From an uncultured Eubacteriaceae bacterium (GTDB lineage: Bacteria > Bacillota > Clostridia > Eubacteriales > Eubacteriaceae): a DNA stretch of 46,398 nt. Below, piece after piece: positions 8,095 to 16,487 of the stretch. The stretch covers positions 1-46,398 of the forward strand of contig CALMRA010000007.1 of NCBI GenBank assembly GCA_937872065.1, given 5' to 3'. The notes under the pieces were generated by a model. The model searched no databases and was not told where the DNA came from. It was given only the letters and a program-made list of their open reading frames with translations. The position numbers and the translations under genes are program-made. Positions within the stretch are counted from its first letter, which is position 1; each line of letters begins with the position of its first letter.

Positions 8095-11000
8095 ATTTCT
8101 CGACAACTGAATAAAGAAAGGTTTTTACCTGCCGTTATTGTTATCGGAATACTTTTCTGTCTGCTTTTTGTCTGCAATGCTGCAGTCAGCGCGCAGCAGA
8201 AGGTCATTGTCATCAACCCCGGACACAGCATCGGTTATGACTCTGGAGCGACAAATGAAACGACGGGAGTTACCGAAGCTCAGGTCAATCAGGATCTGGC
8301 CGGCGCACTCGTTAAAAAACTGGCTGCGGCGGGATATGAGGTTTATATCACGCATACGACCGATAAGACTCTATCCCAGTACACTCTTGGAACTCAGGCA
8401 CAGGGAAATTCGTTTTCGGCTCTCAACACGCTTGCCGACAGTAAAAATCCGGATCTTGTGATTTCGATCCACCATAATTCCGGGGGCAGCTCCGCTTCAG
8501 GCTTCGAATTATACTGGAGCAGCTACAGAAGCTACGATACATCCGGAGTGTATGAGGTTTCCGGTCTGTGGTCGGACGGCAGTACTGCCTTCCGCGACAG
8601 CTCACCGTGCTCGGCAGCACAGGAATCCGAAAAGTTTGCAGAGATCCTTCAAAGCAGCTTTTCAGACGGCAAACTGACATACAGAAAAACAGTAGAGCGA
8701 GACGATTATCTTCCTGCTCACTCGAGCGCTCCCTGCGTTCTATACGAAGGCGGGTTTATATCGAATAATTCGGAATCAGAGTATCTGAACAGTCAGGCTT
8801 ACCGCGATTCCGCGTCGGACTGCTTTCTGAAGGCAGTCAATTCCTATTTTGGAAAAACCTCTTCGGATACGGAAGCGCCGACAATCGATTCGTTCCAGTC
8901 AAGCTGTGGTCAGCTGCCTACGACAGATGCGGTCATTACGCTGACAGCGACGGGCGTAGCGGATGACAGCGGTGTTAAATCGGTAAAATTCCCGGTCTGG
9001 ACTTCTGACAACAATCAGAAGGATCTGATCTGGTACGATGCGGTCGACATGGGCGGAGGAGTCTGGTCGGTCACAATCGACATTTCAGATTACGGAGGCG
9101 CGACGGGGCAGTATATCGCTCATGTCTATACCTATGATACAGAGGGTAATTCCTCCTATCGCGGCATGACCACCTTTACGGTCACAGAGCTTACCGGCAT
9201 AGCCGACGGCGTTTCGATTGTGAAGCAGAACGAAACGACTGCCAGCGCCTATATCAAAGGATTAGACGGTACAGGCTTCAAATTTGCAGTCTGGAGCGAA
9301 GTAAACGGTCAGGACGATCTGAAATGGGTATCGACGGTACGTCAGACGGACGGCAGCTATAAGGCTGTAATCCGGACATCGGACCATAACAACGATACCG
9401 GAGTCTATAACGTACATGCTTACTCATCGTCCGGCGGAATCAAGCCGATGACGGTCGAATTCAAGGTCATGTCCTATACGAGTCTGACAATTTCAGAACC
9501 GGAAAACGGGCAGTTTACAATTACGCTCAACGGCGTAAGCGCATCAAACGGGGTCAAGAAGATTTTGTTCCCGGTATGGAGCGCTAACGGCGGTCAGGAC
9601 GATCTGAAATGGTATACGGCAGTGAAGAACGGAGATTCTTATACTGCGACCGTAAATCTGAAGGATCACGGATGGGATACTGGAACCTATTACGTTCACG
9701 TCTATGGAACCGACAATTTGAACCAGCAGTTTTTCCTGTCTTCGTCCACTGTAACTGTAAAGACAATGGAAGCCTCTACGCTGACCGTAACTGAACCGGA
9801 AAACGGAACATTTACTGTTACACTGTCCGGAGTTTCGTCTCCCGCGGGTGTAAACAAGATTCTGTTCCCCGTCTGGAGTGCGAATAACGGCCAGGACGAT
9901 CTGAAATGGTATACCGCCGTCAAACAGAACGGCCAGTATGTCTGTACGATCAGTCTGAAGGATCACGGTTACGATACCGGAGATTACAATATTCATGCTT
10001 ACGGCATCGACAGCAGCGGGACACAGACGTTCCTGAAGAATATTACACTTAATGTTCCTCAGATGACCGCGTCGTCCGTTGCAGTAACTGAATCGGATTC
10101 GGACAGCTTCACGATTACGGTGAGCGGGATCAATGCACCGAACGGTGTGAACAGGATTCTTATCCCCGTCTGGAGTGATGTGGACGGTCAGGACGACTTA
10201 GTATGGTATACGGCTCAGAAGTCCGGAGATACCTACAGCGTAAAGGTAAAAGTGTCGGATCATAATGATGATACGGGACAGTACCATATCCATGTATACG
10301 GAGTTGACAATAACGGCAGGACTCAGGGACTCGGCTCGACGTATTATTATAATGACGCTGCGGATCAAACGGAAACACCAAAGTTAAGTGTTACGGCAGA
10401 TTCGAACGGTAAAATATCGATCGTGCTCGACGGAGTCAGCAATTATGCGAGCATCAAGTTCCCGGTCTGGAGCGAAGATAACGGTCAGGATGATCTTGTC
10501 TGGTATCAGGCGGATAAATCCGGGTCGCAGGCAACCTGTACGGTGGATATCGCAGATCACGGTTCCAAATCCGGCGTATACTACGTTCACGCTTATGGCA
10601 GGAGTGATACCGGCAGCTATGTCGGTATAGCCTCTGCATCCGTAGAGGTTGCGGCACCGGCTTCGAACAGCTCTGCCGCAGAGGCTGTTACGACTCAAAC
10701 GAAGATCATGGGGACCAGTACGGTCACAGCCGACCAGCTGGTGCAGCTGTACACACAGTCAGGTAATACCTTTCCAGATTATTATACGAAGAGAGGTGTA
10801 GATCTGAAAGCATTTGCTCAGATGTACATCGACGAAGCGAGCGCAGAAGGCGTCCGTGCAGATATCGCTTTTGCTCAGGCTATGCTTGAGACGAGCTATC
10901 TGCAGTTTACGGGCAGCGTTAATATCTCGCAGTTCAATTTTGCAGGACTCGGCGCGGCGGGAAACGGCGTCACCGGAGAAGATTTCTCAATATACGGTGA

Positions 11001-11217
11001 CAATTCGGTGGGAATTCGAATGGGCATCCGTGCGCAGATTCAGCATTTAAAAGCTTACGCGTCTACCGATCCTCTCAACAACGAGCAGGTTGACAGCAGA
11101 TTTGGTTATGTTACAAGAGGATGCGCAGCGACAATCGGACAGCTGTCAGGCACATGGGCGGCAGATACGTCCTATGCGGCGAAGATTGTTGCCATCATAG
11201 CGGAGATAGCAGCTTAA
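8095..11217 (+). CDS. Secreted wall hydrolase: N-acetylmuramoyl-L-alanine amidase, six GBS-Bsp-like repeats, glucosaminidase
   Basis: A bifunctional peptidoglycan hydrolase, about 1040 aa. Start choice: AAGGAGG at 8081-8087 lies 7 nt before an ATT codon at 8095, and no ATG, GTG or TTG follows in frame before the signal peptide. The only in-frame ATG upstream (8008) has no ribosome-binding site and sits on the predicted transcription start. From 8095 the protein begins with an ideal signal peptide (basic n-region, hydrophobic 11-27, cleavage after AVSA near 33). Residues about 36-250 are Amidase_3 with zinc-site landmarks NPGH (H44), a following Glu in TEAQ, IHHN, and catalytic Glu in YEGGF. 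About 262-852 hold six repeats, then a glucosaminidase domain with the catalytic-type MLETSY. It should act outside the cell in wall turnover or daughter-cell separation. Apart from its start, the annotation is firm. Confidence 0.9.
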   Translation: MSRQLNKERFLPAVIVIGILFCLLFVCNAAVSAQQKVIVINPGHSIGYDSGATNETTGVTEAQVNQDLAGALVKKLAAAGYEVYITHTTDKTLSQYTLGTQAQGNSFSALNTLADSKNPDLVISIHHNSGGSSASGFELYWSSYRSYDTSGVYEVSGLWSDGSTAFRDSSPCSAAQESEKFAEILQSSFSDGKLTYRKTVERDDYLPAHSSAPCVLYEGGFISNNSESEYLNSQAYRDSASDCFLKAVNSYFGKTSSDTEAPTIDSFQSSCGQLPTTDAVITLTATGVADDSGVKSVKFPVWTSDNNQKDLIWYDAVDMGGGVWSVTIDISDYGGATGQYIAHVYTYDTEGNSSYRGMTTFTVTELTGIADGVSIVKQNETTASAYIKGLDGTGFKFAVWSEVNGQDDLKWVSTVRQTDGSYKAVIRTSDHNNDTGVYNVHAYSSSGGIKPMTVEFKVMSYTSLTISEPENGQFTITLNGVSASNGVKKILFPVWSANGGQDDLKWYTAVKNGDSYTATVNLKDHGWDTGTYYVHVYGTDNLNQQFFLSSSTVTVKTMEASTLTVTEPENGTFTVTLSGVSSPAGVNKILFPVWSANNGQDDLKWYTAVKQNGQYVCTISLKDHGYDTGDYNIHAYGIDSSGTQTFLKNITLNVPQMTASSVAVTESDSDSFTITVSGINAPNGVNRILIPVWSDVDGQDDLVWYTAQKSGDTYSVKVKVSDHNDDTGQYHIHVYGVDNNGRTQGLGSTYYYNDAADQTETPKLSVTADSNGKISIVLDGVSNYASIKFPVWSEDNGQDDLVWYQADKSGSQATCTVDIADHGSKSGVYYVHAYGRSDTGSYVGIASASVEVAAPASNSSAAEAVTTQTKIMGTSTVTADQLVQLYTQSGNTFPDYYTKRGVDLKAFAQMYIDEASAEGVRADIAFAQAMLETSYLQFTGSVNISQFNFAGLGAAGNGVTGEDFSIYGDNSVGIRMGIRAQIQHLKAYASTDPLNNEQVDSRFGYVTRGCAATIGQLSGTWAADTSYAAKIVAIIAEIAA
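8881..10650 (+). repeat. Six tandem GBS-Bsp-like repeats within the hydrolase gene
   Basis: Six units of roughly 90-97 codons, each with the pattern [FI]xVW(S/T)..x(N/G)GQ(D)DL.W, then a D(H/Y)...TG.Y..H.Y core. The core motifs begin near 8986, 9280, 9570, 9867, 10167 and 10459. The first unit is most diverged (NNQKDLIW), and units 3 and 4 are closest. A 21-nt stretch beginning GGTCAGGACGATC is identical at 9307-9327 and 9592-9612, and recurs at 9889-9909 with one change. The repeats probably form a wall- or ligand-binding stalk. Confidence 0.85.
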
Positions 11218-11263
11218 GCTGAAACATATCGACATTAAGAAGAACGACATCTACAGAGAATAC

Positions 11264-11316
11264 CTCCCTGCAGACGGAAGCCTGACATACGGCCTCCGTT
11301 TTCGGGGAGTTTTTTA
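11264..11316 (+). terminator. Terminator after the wall hydrolase gene
   Basis: A compound hairpin: CTCCC pairs with GGGAG on the outside and ACGGAAGCC with GGCCTCCGT (one mismatch) on the inside, followed by TTTTTTATTTT. Confidence 0.8.
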
Positions 11317-11370
11317 TTTTAAGAGTTATAATAAAAACAATATACTACAGAAACCGGACAGAAAGCTGAG

Positions 11371-12432
11371 ATGGCGCAGGGGCTGCCCTTCGTCTGCCCG
11401 ACTAAGAAAGCTGACAAACATACCATGAATAATAAAAAGCAGGGAAGCGGACAGCCGCTCGTTTCCGTCGTAATTCCGAACTACAATGGTGATAAATATA
11501 TCATCAACTGCCTGGTGTCCGTTTTTGCCCAGGAGTATTCAAATCTTGAAATAATAGTCGTAGACGACTGTTCAATCGATAAAAGTCCGTCCCTTCTTGA
11601 AGAGTTTAATAATATCCGGCTTATTCTAAATGAGCGCAATTCCGGCTTTGCGTATTCGGTGAACCGAGGAATTGAAGCGGCACAGGGGGAATACATACTG
11701 CTGCTTAATAACGATGTGGTTTTAAATCATGATTTTGTTGAAAAAATCACGCAGGCTGCGGAGAATTCACAGCGAATATTCTCAGTATCTTCAAAGATGA
11801 TCCGGTTCAAGGAGCGGGATCTTCTTGATGACACAGGAGATTTTATGAATCTGTTCGGCTGGGGCTGGAAACGCGGAGACGGTATGCCCGTGCGTTTCTT
11901 CAGAAAACCGGACCGTGTATTTTCTGCCTGTGCCGGCGCGGGGCTTTACAGGTCTTCAGTATTTGATGAAATAGGAATTTTTGACGAGAATCATTTCGCC
12001 TATCTTGAGGATATCGATATCGGCTGGCGCGCGCTGATCGAGGGATATGAGAACTGGTACGAGCCGCAGGCAGTCTGCTATCATATCGGTTCCGCGACAA
12101 CAGCCGGAGGTGAGAAATATTCTCCGTTTAAGGTAAAGATATCGGCAAGAAATAATATTTACCTGATTTATAAGAATATGCCGCCTGTACAGATCGCGGT
12201 AAATCTGCCGTTTCTTGCCGCGGGATTCGGCATAAAATATCTGCGCTTCGCTGCGGGCGGCTATGGAAAAGAATATCGCGAAGGATTTGCTGAAGGATTC
12301 AGGAATCTGAAAAAACTGAAAAAGGTGCCGGTCAAGTCAAAAAATATCGGCAGCTACCTGAAAATCGAGGCAAAGCTTGCCGTAAATGTTTTCAGATACG
12401 CCTCGGAAAAGGTCTTCTCAAGACTTGTCTAA
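11371..12432 (+). CDS. GT2 family glycosyltransferase, probably rhamnosyltransferase-like
   Basis: A 353-aa enzyme with one GT-A domain. SVVIPNYNG (about 30-38) opens the nucleotide-sugar fold, LNNDV is the metal-binding DXD equivalent, and YLEDIDIGWRA holds the likely catalytic base. The SATT..SPFK....RNNIYLIYKNMP segment is typical of bacterial GT2 rhamnosyltransferase-like proteins, and its hydrophobic tail (VQIAVNLPFLAAGFG) suggests peripheral membrane contact. A TATAAT at 11327-11332 could serve as a -10 element. The ATG at 11371 has only a weak ribosome-binding site, and ATG 11425 (codon 19), just before the domain, is an alternative. It stands alone between terminators. It probably works on the same surface glycan, but no direct link is visible. 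Confidence 0.85.
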   Translation: MAQGLPFVCPTKKADKHTMNNKKQGSGQPLVSVVIPNYNGDKYIINCLVSVFAQEYSNLEIIVVDDCSIDKSPSLLEEFNNIRLILNERNSGFAYSVNRGIEAAQGEYILLLNNDVVLNHDFVEKITQAAENSQRIFSVSSKMIRFKERDLLDDTGDFMNLFGWGWKRGDGMPVRFFRKPDRVFSACAGAGLYRSSVFDEIGIFDENHFAYLEDIDIGWRALIEGYENWYEPQAVCYHIGSATTAGGEKYSPFKVKISARNNIYLIYKNMPPVQIAVNLPFLAAGFGIKYLRFAAGGYGKEYREGFAEGFRNLKKLKKVPVKSKNIGSYLKIEAKLAVNVFRYASEKVFSRLV

Positions 12433-12458
12433 GTCCGGATTATCCGGGCTTTTTTTAT
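12432..12458 (+). terminator. Terminator after the single GT2 gene
   Basis: The hairpin AGTCCGGA-TTA-TCCGGGCT (one G-T pair) is followed by TTTTTTTATTTTTTT. Its first base is the last base of the stop codon. Confidence 0.88.
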
Positions 12459-12658
12459 TTTTTTGTCGCTTTTATACATAAGTTCAGATTTTGATAAGAC
12501 GATATCTGCGATCGAATGTATCTATGAAAATGTTTGCTTATTATAAAAACAAAAAATCAAACAAGTTCTCAATTTAATTTGATTGAAAGCCTTAAAAAAC
12601 TTTAGATTAATAACGTTTATAACTATTATAAGAGATAAAGAGAAACTTAAAAAAGTTA
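12459..12658. other. AT-rich intergenic region upstream of the comG-like operon
   Basis: About 200 bases much richer in A and T than the flanking genes, with no credible gene. It holds an inverted repeat AATCAAA (12555-12561) and TTTGATT (12578-12584) separated by 16 bases, and two TTATAA boxes three bases apart (12617-12631). These could be regulator sites or a curved upstream element. No clear ComK-type box pair was found. Confidence 0.5.
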
Positions 12659-12687
12659 TTGACAAGGTTTATATGTCCGTTTATACT
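12659..12687 (+). promoter_or_regulatory. Near-consensus sigma-A promoter of the comG-like operon
   Basis: TTGACA (12659-12664), a 17-base spacer and TATACT (12682-12687). The predicted start is near 12694, about 28 bases before the comGA-like ATG, with AAGGTG at 12711-12716 as ribosome-binding site. Confidence 0.88.
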
Positions 12688-12721
12688 GCAAAACGTAGCC
12701 GATAGAGAATAAGGTGAAGCA

Positions 12722-13927
12722 ATGAAGAAGATGAAAATGCATGAATATCTTACGGAACTGAATTCGACGGAAGACGGTTTTTCAGAAGAGTCCATGTACC
12801 TTCGATTTACAGATTCGTTACTGGAACAGGCTGTTCGAAGCAGGTCGTCAGACGTGCATGTCGAACCCCTTGACGGGGGCGGTGCGAGAATTCGATTTCG
12901 CATCGACGCAAGTCTGAAGACGCAGATGGTTATCGGCCGAAACATCGCGTCCAAGCTTGCGATCCGTCTGAAATGTCTGGCCGGTGTCGATCTTACTGAC
13001 AGCAAGCGGGCGCAGGAAGGGAGCTTCGCTTTCTCCTGCCTGAACAGAGAGATTTCTGTCCGTTATTCTGCGCTGCCGACGTCCTCGGGGCAAAAGGTGG
13101 TTATGAGAATCTTCGATCCTCTTACCTACACGAGAGACCTGCAGGATCTCGGTTTTACGGACAGTGATTATCTGCTGTTTTCGCAGATGCTCCGCAGAAA
13201 AAGCGGTCTGATTCTGATAACCGGCGGTACGGGAAGCGGCAAGTCCACTACCTGTTTCAGCGCGTTAAGACAGATCAGTACCGAAGCGCTCAGTTTAGTC
13301 AGTATTGAAGATCCGGTCGAAGTCAGGCTGCCGTTTATAACGCAGTTTCAGACGGACTGCGCCTGCGATTTTGCTTATCTTCTGACAATGATTCTCCGAC
13401 AGGATCCGGATGTGATTTTTCTCGGAGAGATCAGAGATGAAGAGAGCGCGCGGGCGGCGGTGCGTGCCGGAAACACCGGCCATCTCGTTCTGAGTACGAT
13501 TCACGCTTCAGACTGCTTCTCCGTTCCATCGCGTTTGGGCGAGCTCGGAATCAGGCCTCAGGTCCTGTCCGAAGTGCTCACCGGCGTTATCTCTCAGAGA
13601 CTGATGCGCCGTATCTGCCCGCACTGCGCGCTGCAGGTGCCTCCCGATACCGGAGATATTCTCGCTCAGCGCGGCTGCTATCGCAGCACCGGATGTCCCG
13701 CATGCAGACATACCGGTGTACTCGGACAAAAGGGATTATACGAAGTACTACCGTATGACCGGGAACTGATTTCACTCGTAACCGGGAAGACGAAGCCCGC
13801 CCGGCTCCGCAGAGAAGCGGAAGCAAGAGGATGGGTGTCGTTCGATTCAAAAATCACCGAGGAGGTGGCTTGCGGAAGTATTTCGATAAATGAAGGCCGA
13901 AGGTTGTTGAATGAAGGAATGGTTTAA
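12722..13927 (+). CDS. comGA: ComGA/PilB-type pilus assembly ATPase
   Basis: A cytoplasmic hexameric motor of the GspE/PilB family, 401 aa, first gene of a seven-gene pseudopilus operon. Landmarks: N2-domain motif SSDVHVEPL (42-50), Walker A GGTGSGKST (168-176), Asp box SIEDPVE (194-200), Walker B with FLGEIRDEE (233-241) and His box GHLVLSTIH (253-261). The zinc-binding tetracysteine C299/C302/C325/C328, present in extension ATPases and absent from retraction ATPases, is intact. The protein is short, like ComGA, lacking the long N-terminal domain of PilB. It should power assembly of a competence pseudopilus for DNA uptake. The end overlaps comGB by 17 nt, implying coupled translation. Confidence 0.93.
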   Translation: MKKMKMHEYLTELNSTEDGFSEESMYLRFTDSLLEQAVRSRSSDVHVEPLDGGGARIRFRIDASLKTQMVIGRNIASKLAIRLKCLAGVDLTDSKRAQEGSFAFSCLNREISVRYSALPTSSGQKVVMRIFDPLTYTRDLQDLGFTDSDYLLFSQMLRRKSGLILITGGTGSGKSTTCFSALRQISTEALSLVSIEDPVEVRLPFITQFQTDCACDFAYLLTMILRQDPDVIFLGEIRDEESARAAVRAGNTGHLVLSTIHASDCFSVPSRLGELGIRPQVLSEVLTGVISQRLMRRICPHCALQVPPDTGDILAQRGCYRSTGCPACRHTGVLGQKGLYEVLPYDRELISLVTGKTKPARLRREAEARGWVSFDSKITEEVACGSISINEGRRLLNEGMV

Positions 13928-15008
13928 AATACCGCCGATGCCCGGAGTCTTCCCGACTGTCAGTTCAAAAAGGTTTGCCGTCTTCTGTTCTCAGCTGCGG
14001 GGACTGATCAAAGCAGGAATTACGATTCCTGAAGGTCTGTCGATAATCGCAGACAGCAATGAATATTCAAAGGCATTCACAACCGATCTGAACATCGTAC
14101 GGGAGCATCTGCTGGGCGGCGAACATCTTTCCGACTCCTTTCGGTCCTGTCCGGGCTCTTTTCCTGACCTGTTCTGCACCATGCTGTATTCGGCAGAAAT
14201 ATCAGGAGATCTCGAGCAGGTGCTCGAAGAATCATCAGGCCTGTACAAAGCGAAAGCGGAACAGCAGGGGAAAACTGTGTCACTACTGTTTTATCCCTGT
14301 GTGGTCATGGTCTTCGCTTTCGCGGTACTGGCTTTTCTCACCGGTTACGTCCTTCCTGTGTTTGAAAGCAGTTTTTCTGATGCGGGAATGGAAATGCCGC
14401 TGCTCACCCGGGTTGTCACTGCCTGTGCGGGCGCCGCAGTTTATCTGATTCCGCTGCTGGCGGCAATTCTGGCAGCAGCCGGACTTATGATCAGCCGTCG
14501 CTGCAAAGCGGATGAACACTTTGCCAGAGAGATCGGCAGGTACTGTCTGAAGGTTCCGGTATTCGGAAAGCTGCAGTATTACGACGGACTCCGCATGCTG
14601 GCCGGTGTTCTGGAGATACTGCTTCGAACCGGAATCACCCTTCCGGAAGCGCTCAGAGTTGCTTCGGAAACGGCTCAGAACCGTTATCTGGCCTCTGTGT
14701 ATGAGGATGTCCGGACAGACCTCTATATCGGGAAGCGTCTGTCTGAATCGTTGGATCAGACGAAGATTTTCGAACCGGTTCTTATGGGAATGGTTCGTCT
14801 CGGCGAGAAAACAGGAGACTTTGAAGGAGCGATGAGCTCCGTTAAAGCCTGGTATTCCGATGTGCTCGCCGAGCGGACCGACAGGTACGCCAGAATGGCG
14901 GAACCTGTTATGATCGGATTTCTCGGGATTATCGTGGGAATTGTCATGCTTGCACTGTTCCTGCCGGTCCTGCAGAACTATCAGAGCTTCAGCACACAAA
15001 TTAACTGA
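13911..15008 (+). CDS. comGB: ComGB/PilC-type pilus platform membrane protein
   Basis: A 365-aa inner-membrane platform protein of the GspF family. Two cytoplasmic helical domains (about 20-125 and 215-325) carry family motifs such as LIKAGITIPEGL (31-43), FxxMLYSAEISGDL, and in the second copy LRTGITLPEAL and RLGEKTGDFE. Membrane segments lie near 124-148, 168-195 and 330-355. It links the ComGA motor to the growing pilus. Translation is probably coupled to comGA through the overlap. No anomaly was seen. Confidence 0.92.
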   Translation: MKEWFKIPPMPGVFPTVSSKRFAVFCSQLRGLIKAGITIPEGLSIIADSNEYSKAFTTDLNIVREHLLGGEHLSDSFRSCPGSFPDLFCTMLYSAEISGDLEQVLEESSGLYKAKAEQQGKTVSLLFYPCVVMVFAFAVLAFLTGYVLPVFESSFSDAGMEMPLLTRVVTACAGAAVYLIPLLAAILAAAGLMISRRCKADEHFAREIGRYCLKVPVFGKLQYYDGLRMLAGVLEILLRTGITLPEALRVASETAQNRYLASVYEDVRTDLYIGKRLSESLDQTKIFEPVLMGMVRLGEKTGDFEGAMSSVKAWYSDVLAERTDRYARMAEPVMIGFLGIIVGIVMLALFLPVLQNYQSFSTQIN

Positions 15009-15016
15009 GGAAAATC

Positions 15017-15451
15017 ATGAATGGAATAAACAAGAGATATTACGGCTCCGATTCAGAAGACTACGAACTTCTCGAAGAATCGGCAGACTCAGGCTTTACG
15101 TTCACAGAGCTGCTCATAAGCTGCGCGATTATGGTCGTACTTGCTGCCGTTGCGGTACCGGTCTTTACGAAGGTGCTGGATAATGTCAAGGATCAGGCGG
15201 ATCAGTCTACTGCCGCTGCCGTTCAGACCGCCTACGATACCGCGAAGCTCATGGAATCGACTCCGATTTCGATCACAGCCGACACACCCGAAGCCGCGTT
15301 CGCAGAACTGGTTTCAGCTCTTCAGGATAGAGAATATCTGAAAAATTCTGATTATACAGCTCAACGGACCGGCAACAGCTTCGGTTTCAATTCGAGTACC
15401 GGTATCGTCGCAGTCAGTTATGCGCAGGATTCCGGAAGCGGAACTCCGTAA
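15017..15451 (+). CDS. comGC: ComGC-like major pseudopilin
   Basis: A 144-aa prepilin with AGGA upstream of the ATG. The processing site is SG-FTFTELLISCAIMVV: cleavage after G26, mature residue F27, and the assembly glutamate E31 at +5. The hydrophobic helix runs to about residue 50 (VPVF). The leader is unusually long (26 residues) and acidic (SDSEDYELLEESAD); type IV leaders in Gram-positive com systems are usually shorter. As the first pilin after the platform gene, with the best-preserved signature, it is the likely main subunit. A prepilin peptidase gene is not in this window and must lie elsewhere. Confidence 0.87.
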   Translation: MNGINKRYYGSDSEDYELLEESADSGFTFTELLISCAIMVVLAAVAVPVFTKVLDNVKDQADQSTAAAVQTAYDTAKLMESTPISITADTPEAAFAELVSALQDREYLKNSDYTAQRTGNSFGFNSSTGIVAVSYAQDSGSGTP

Positions 15452-15487
15452 GCCTGCAGTGATGTGGACCGGAGCTGACTGCCTGTC

Positions 15488-15976
15488 ATGAAGGATGAGC
15501 ATGAGCAGGGTTATGTCTATACGGAGCTTCTGATCTGTACGCTTATTATGGTTATGTTAAGCGGAAGCGCTGCCTTCGTCCTGCATGATTTTAAGGAAGC
15601 AGCCGTCAGAAAACAATTTGAGGCAGATACGAACAGGGTCCTCGCTATCATGCTTAACGAAAGAATCAGAGTGATGGCAGGCACGCCTAAGGAAACAGCC
15701 TTAAGCCGAATCTATTTTACAGAAGACACGATATACGTGACTGCACCGGATGCGGACGGCAACGTGAAAAGCATCCAGTACAGTTTCGGCAGCAGACTTA
15801 AAATCAGAGCCTATTTTGGATCGAATGCGGGGAAGGAAATTATTTTCAAGCTCAGCGGCAGCATTTCCCAGGCGGGAAATATTATCTTTAATTCGGCCGA
15901 CGGGAAGCTGAAAAGAGAGCTGATCGTTCAGCCGGTCAATTCGCTTATTTATCTTAAACCGGTCGAGACAGTCTGA
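15488..15976 (+). CDS. ComGD-like minor pseudopilin
   Basis: A 162-aa pilin-like protein with a short leader ending EHEQG at residue 8, then YVYTELLICTLIMVML, with Glu at +5 (E13). The C-terminal part is beta-rich, as in ComGD/GspH-type minor pilins. Its start is uncertain: ATG 15488 has its nearest GGAG at 15471-15474, 13 bases away, which is long; an in-frame CTG at 15479 is closer, but a stop lies just before it. By position it corresponds to comGD; sequence similarity to named ComGD cannot be judged here. Confidence 0.8.
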   Translation: MKDEHEQGYVYTELLICTLIMVMLSGSAAFVLHDFKEAAVRKQFEADTNRVLAIMLNERIRVMAGTPKETALSRIYFTEDTIYVTAPDADGNVKSIQYSFGSRLKIRAYFGSNAGKEIIFKLSGSISQAGNIIFNSADGKLKRELIVQPVNSLIYLKPVETV

Positions 15977-16073
15977 GCGCTGAACGGTCCCGTATTCGCG
16001 GAAACTCAAAAGAATCCTGCGGATCGACAGTGTAATTTAAAGCCGTAAATTCAGGCTTTCATGAGAGGAAATA

Positions 16074-16487
16074 ATGTTTCGGAAAACGCTGCTTAAGCGC
16101 GCTGCATCTCTTATCTTCCGTTGTAGACCGATACGGACAGACAGCGAGAGCGGCTCCGCTTTTATCGAGGTAATCGCAGCAGCAGCGATTTTACTGATCG
16201 GTCTATCCACTTTAACAGTCCACACAACGCTGGTGCTTCAGACGATACAGCAGTCCCGGGAGATCGGGCAGTCAGGTGAAATCGCAGGAATCGTTTTGGA
16301 AACGGTCTCTGACGAAACGCTGGACAGCAGTACGATCGGGGACAGACTGAAGGAGCGTTTTCCGGGATACGAATTTTTTATCGATGAGAAAGAATCCGGT
16401 CTGTACGAGTTGAGTTTCAGTAAAAAAACTGCGGAGGAGGAGACGAATCAAACCGTATATCGAACGCTTTTTTTCAGAGAGGGATAG
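16074..16487 (+). CDS. ComGE-like minor pseudopilin
   Basis: A 137-aa prepilin with AGAGGA before its ATG. The processing site is ESG-SAFIEVIAAAAILLIG: cleavage after G27 and Glu at +5 (E32). The leader is long and basic. The C-terminal half is short. Its last 41 bases overlap the next reading frame. GAGGAGGAG codons near its end double as a Shine-Dalgarno sequence for the following gene, and a run of seven T (16468-16474) lies close to the stop. Assignment as comGE rests on order in the operon. Confidence 0.8.
   Translation: MFRKTLLKRAASLIFRCRPIRTDSESGSAFIEVIAAAAILLIGLSTLTVHTTLVLQTIQQSREIGQSGEIAGIVLETVSDETLDSSTIGDRLKERFPGYEFFIDEKESGLYELSFSKKTAEEETNQTVYRTLFFREG

Noticed and set aside
8881-10650. 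Possible CRISPR or satellite array
   Set aside because: The repetition is of protein domains in frame (about 90-97 codons), not short direct repeats with spacers.
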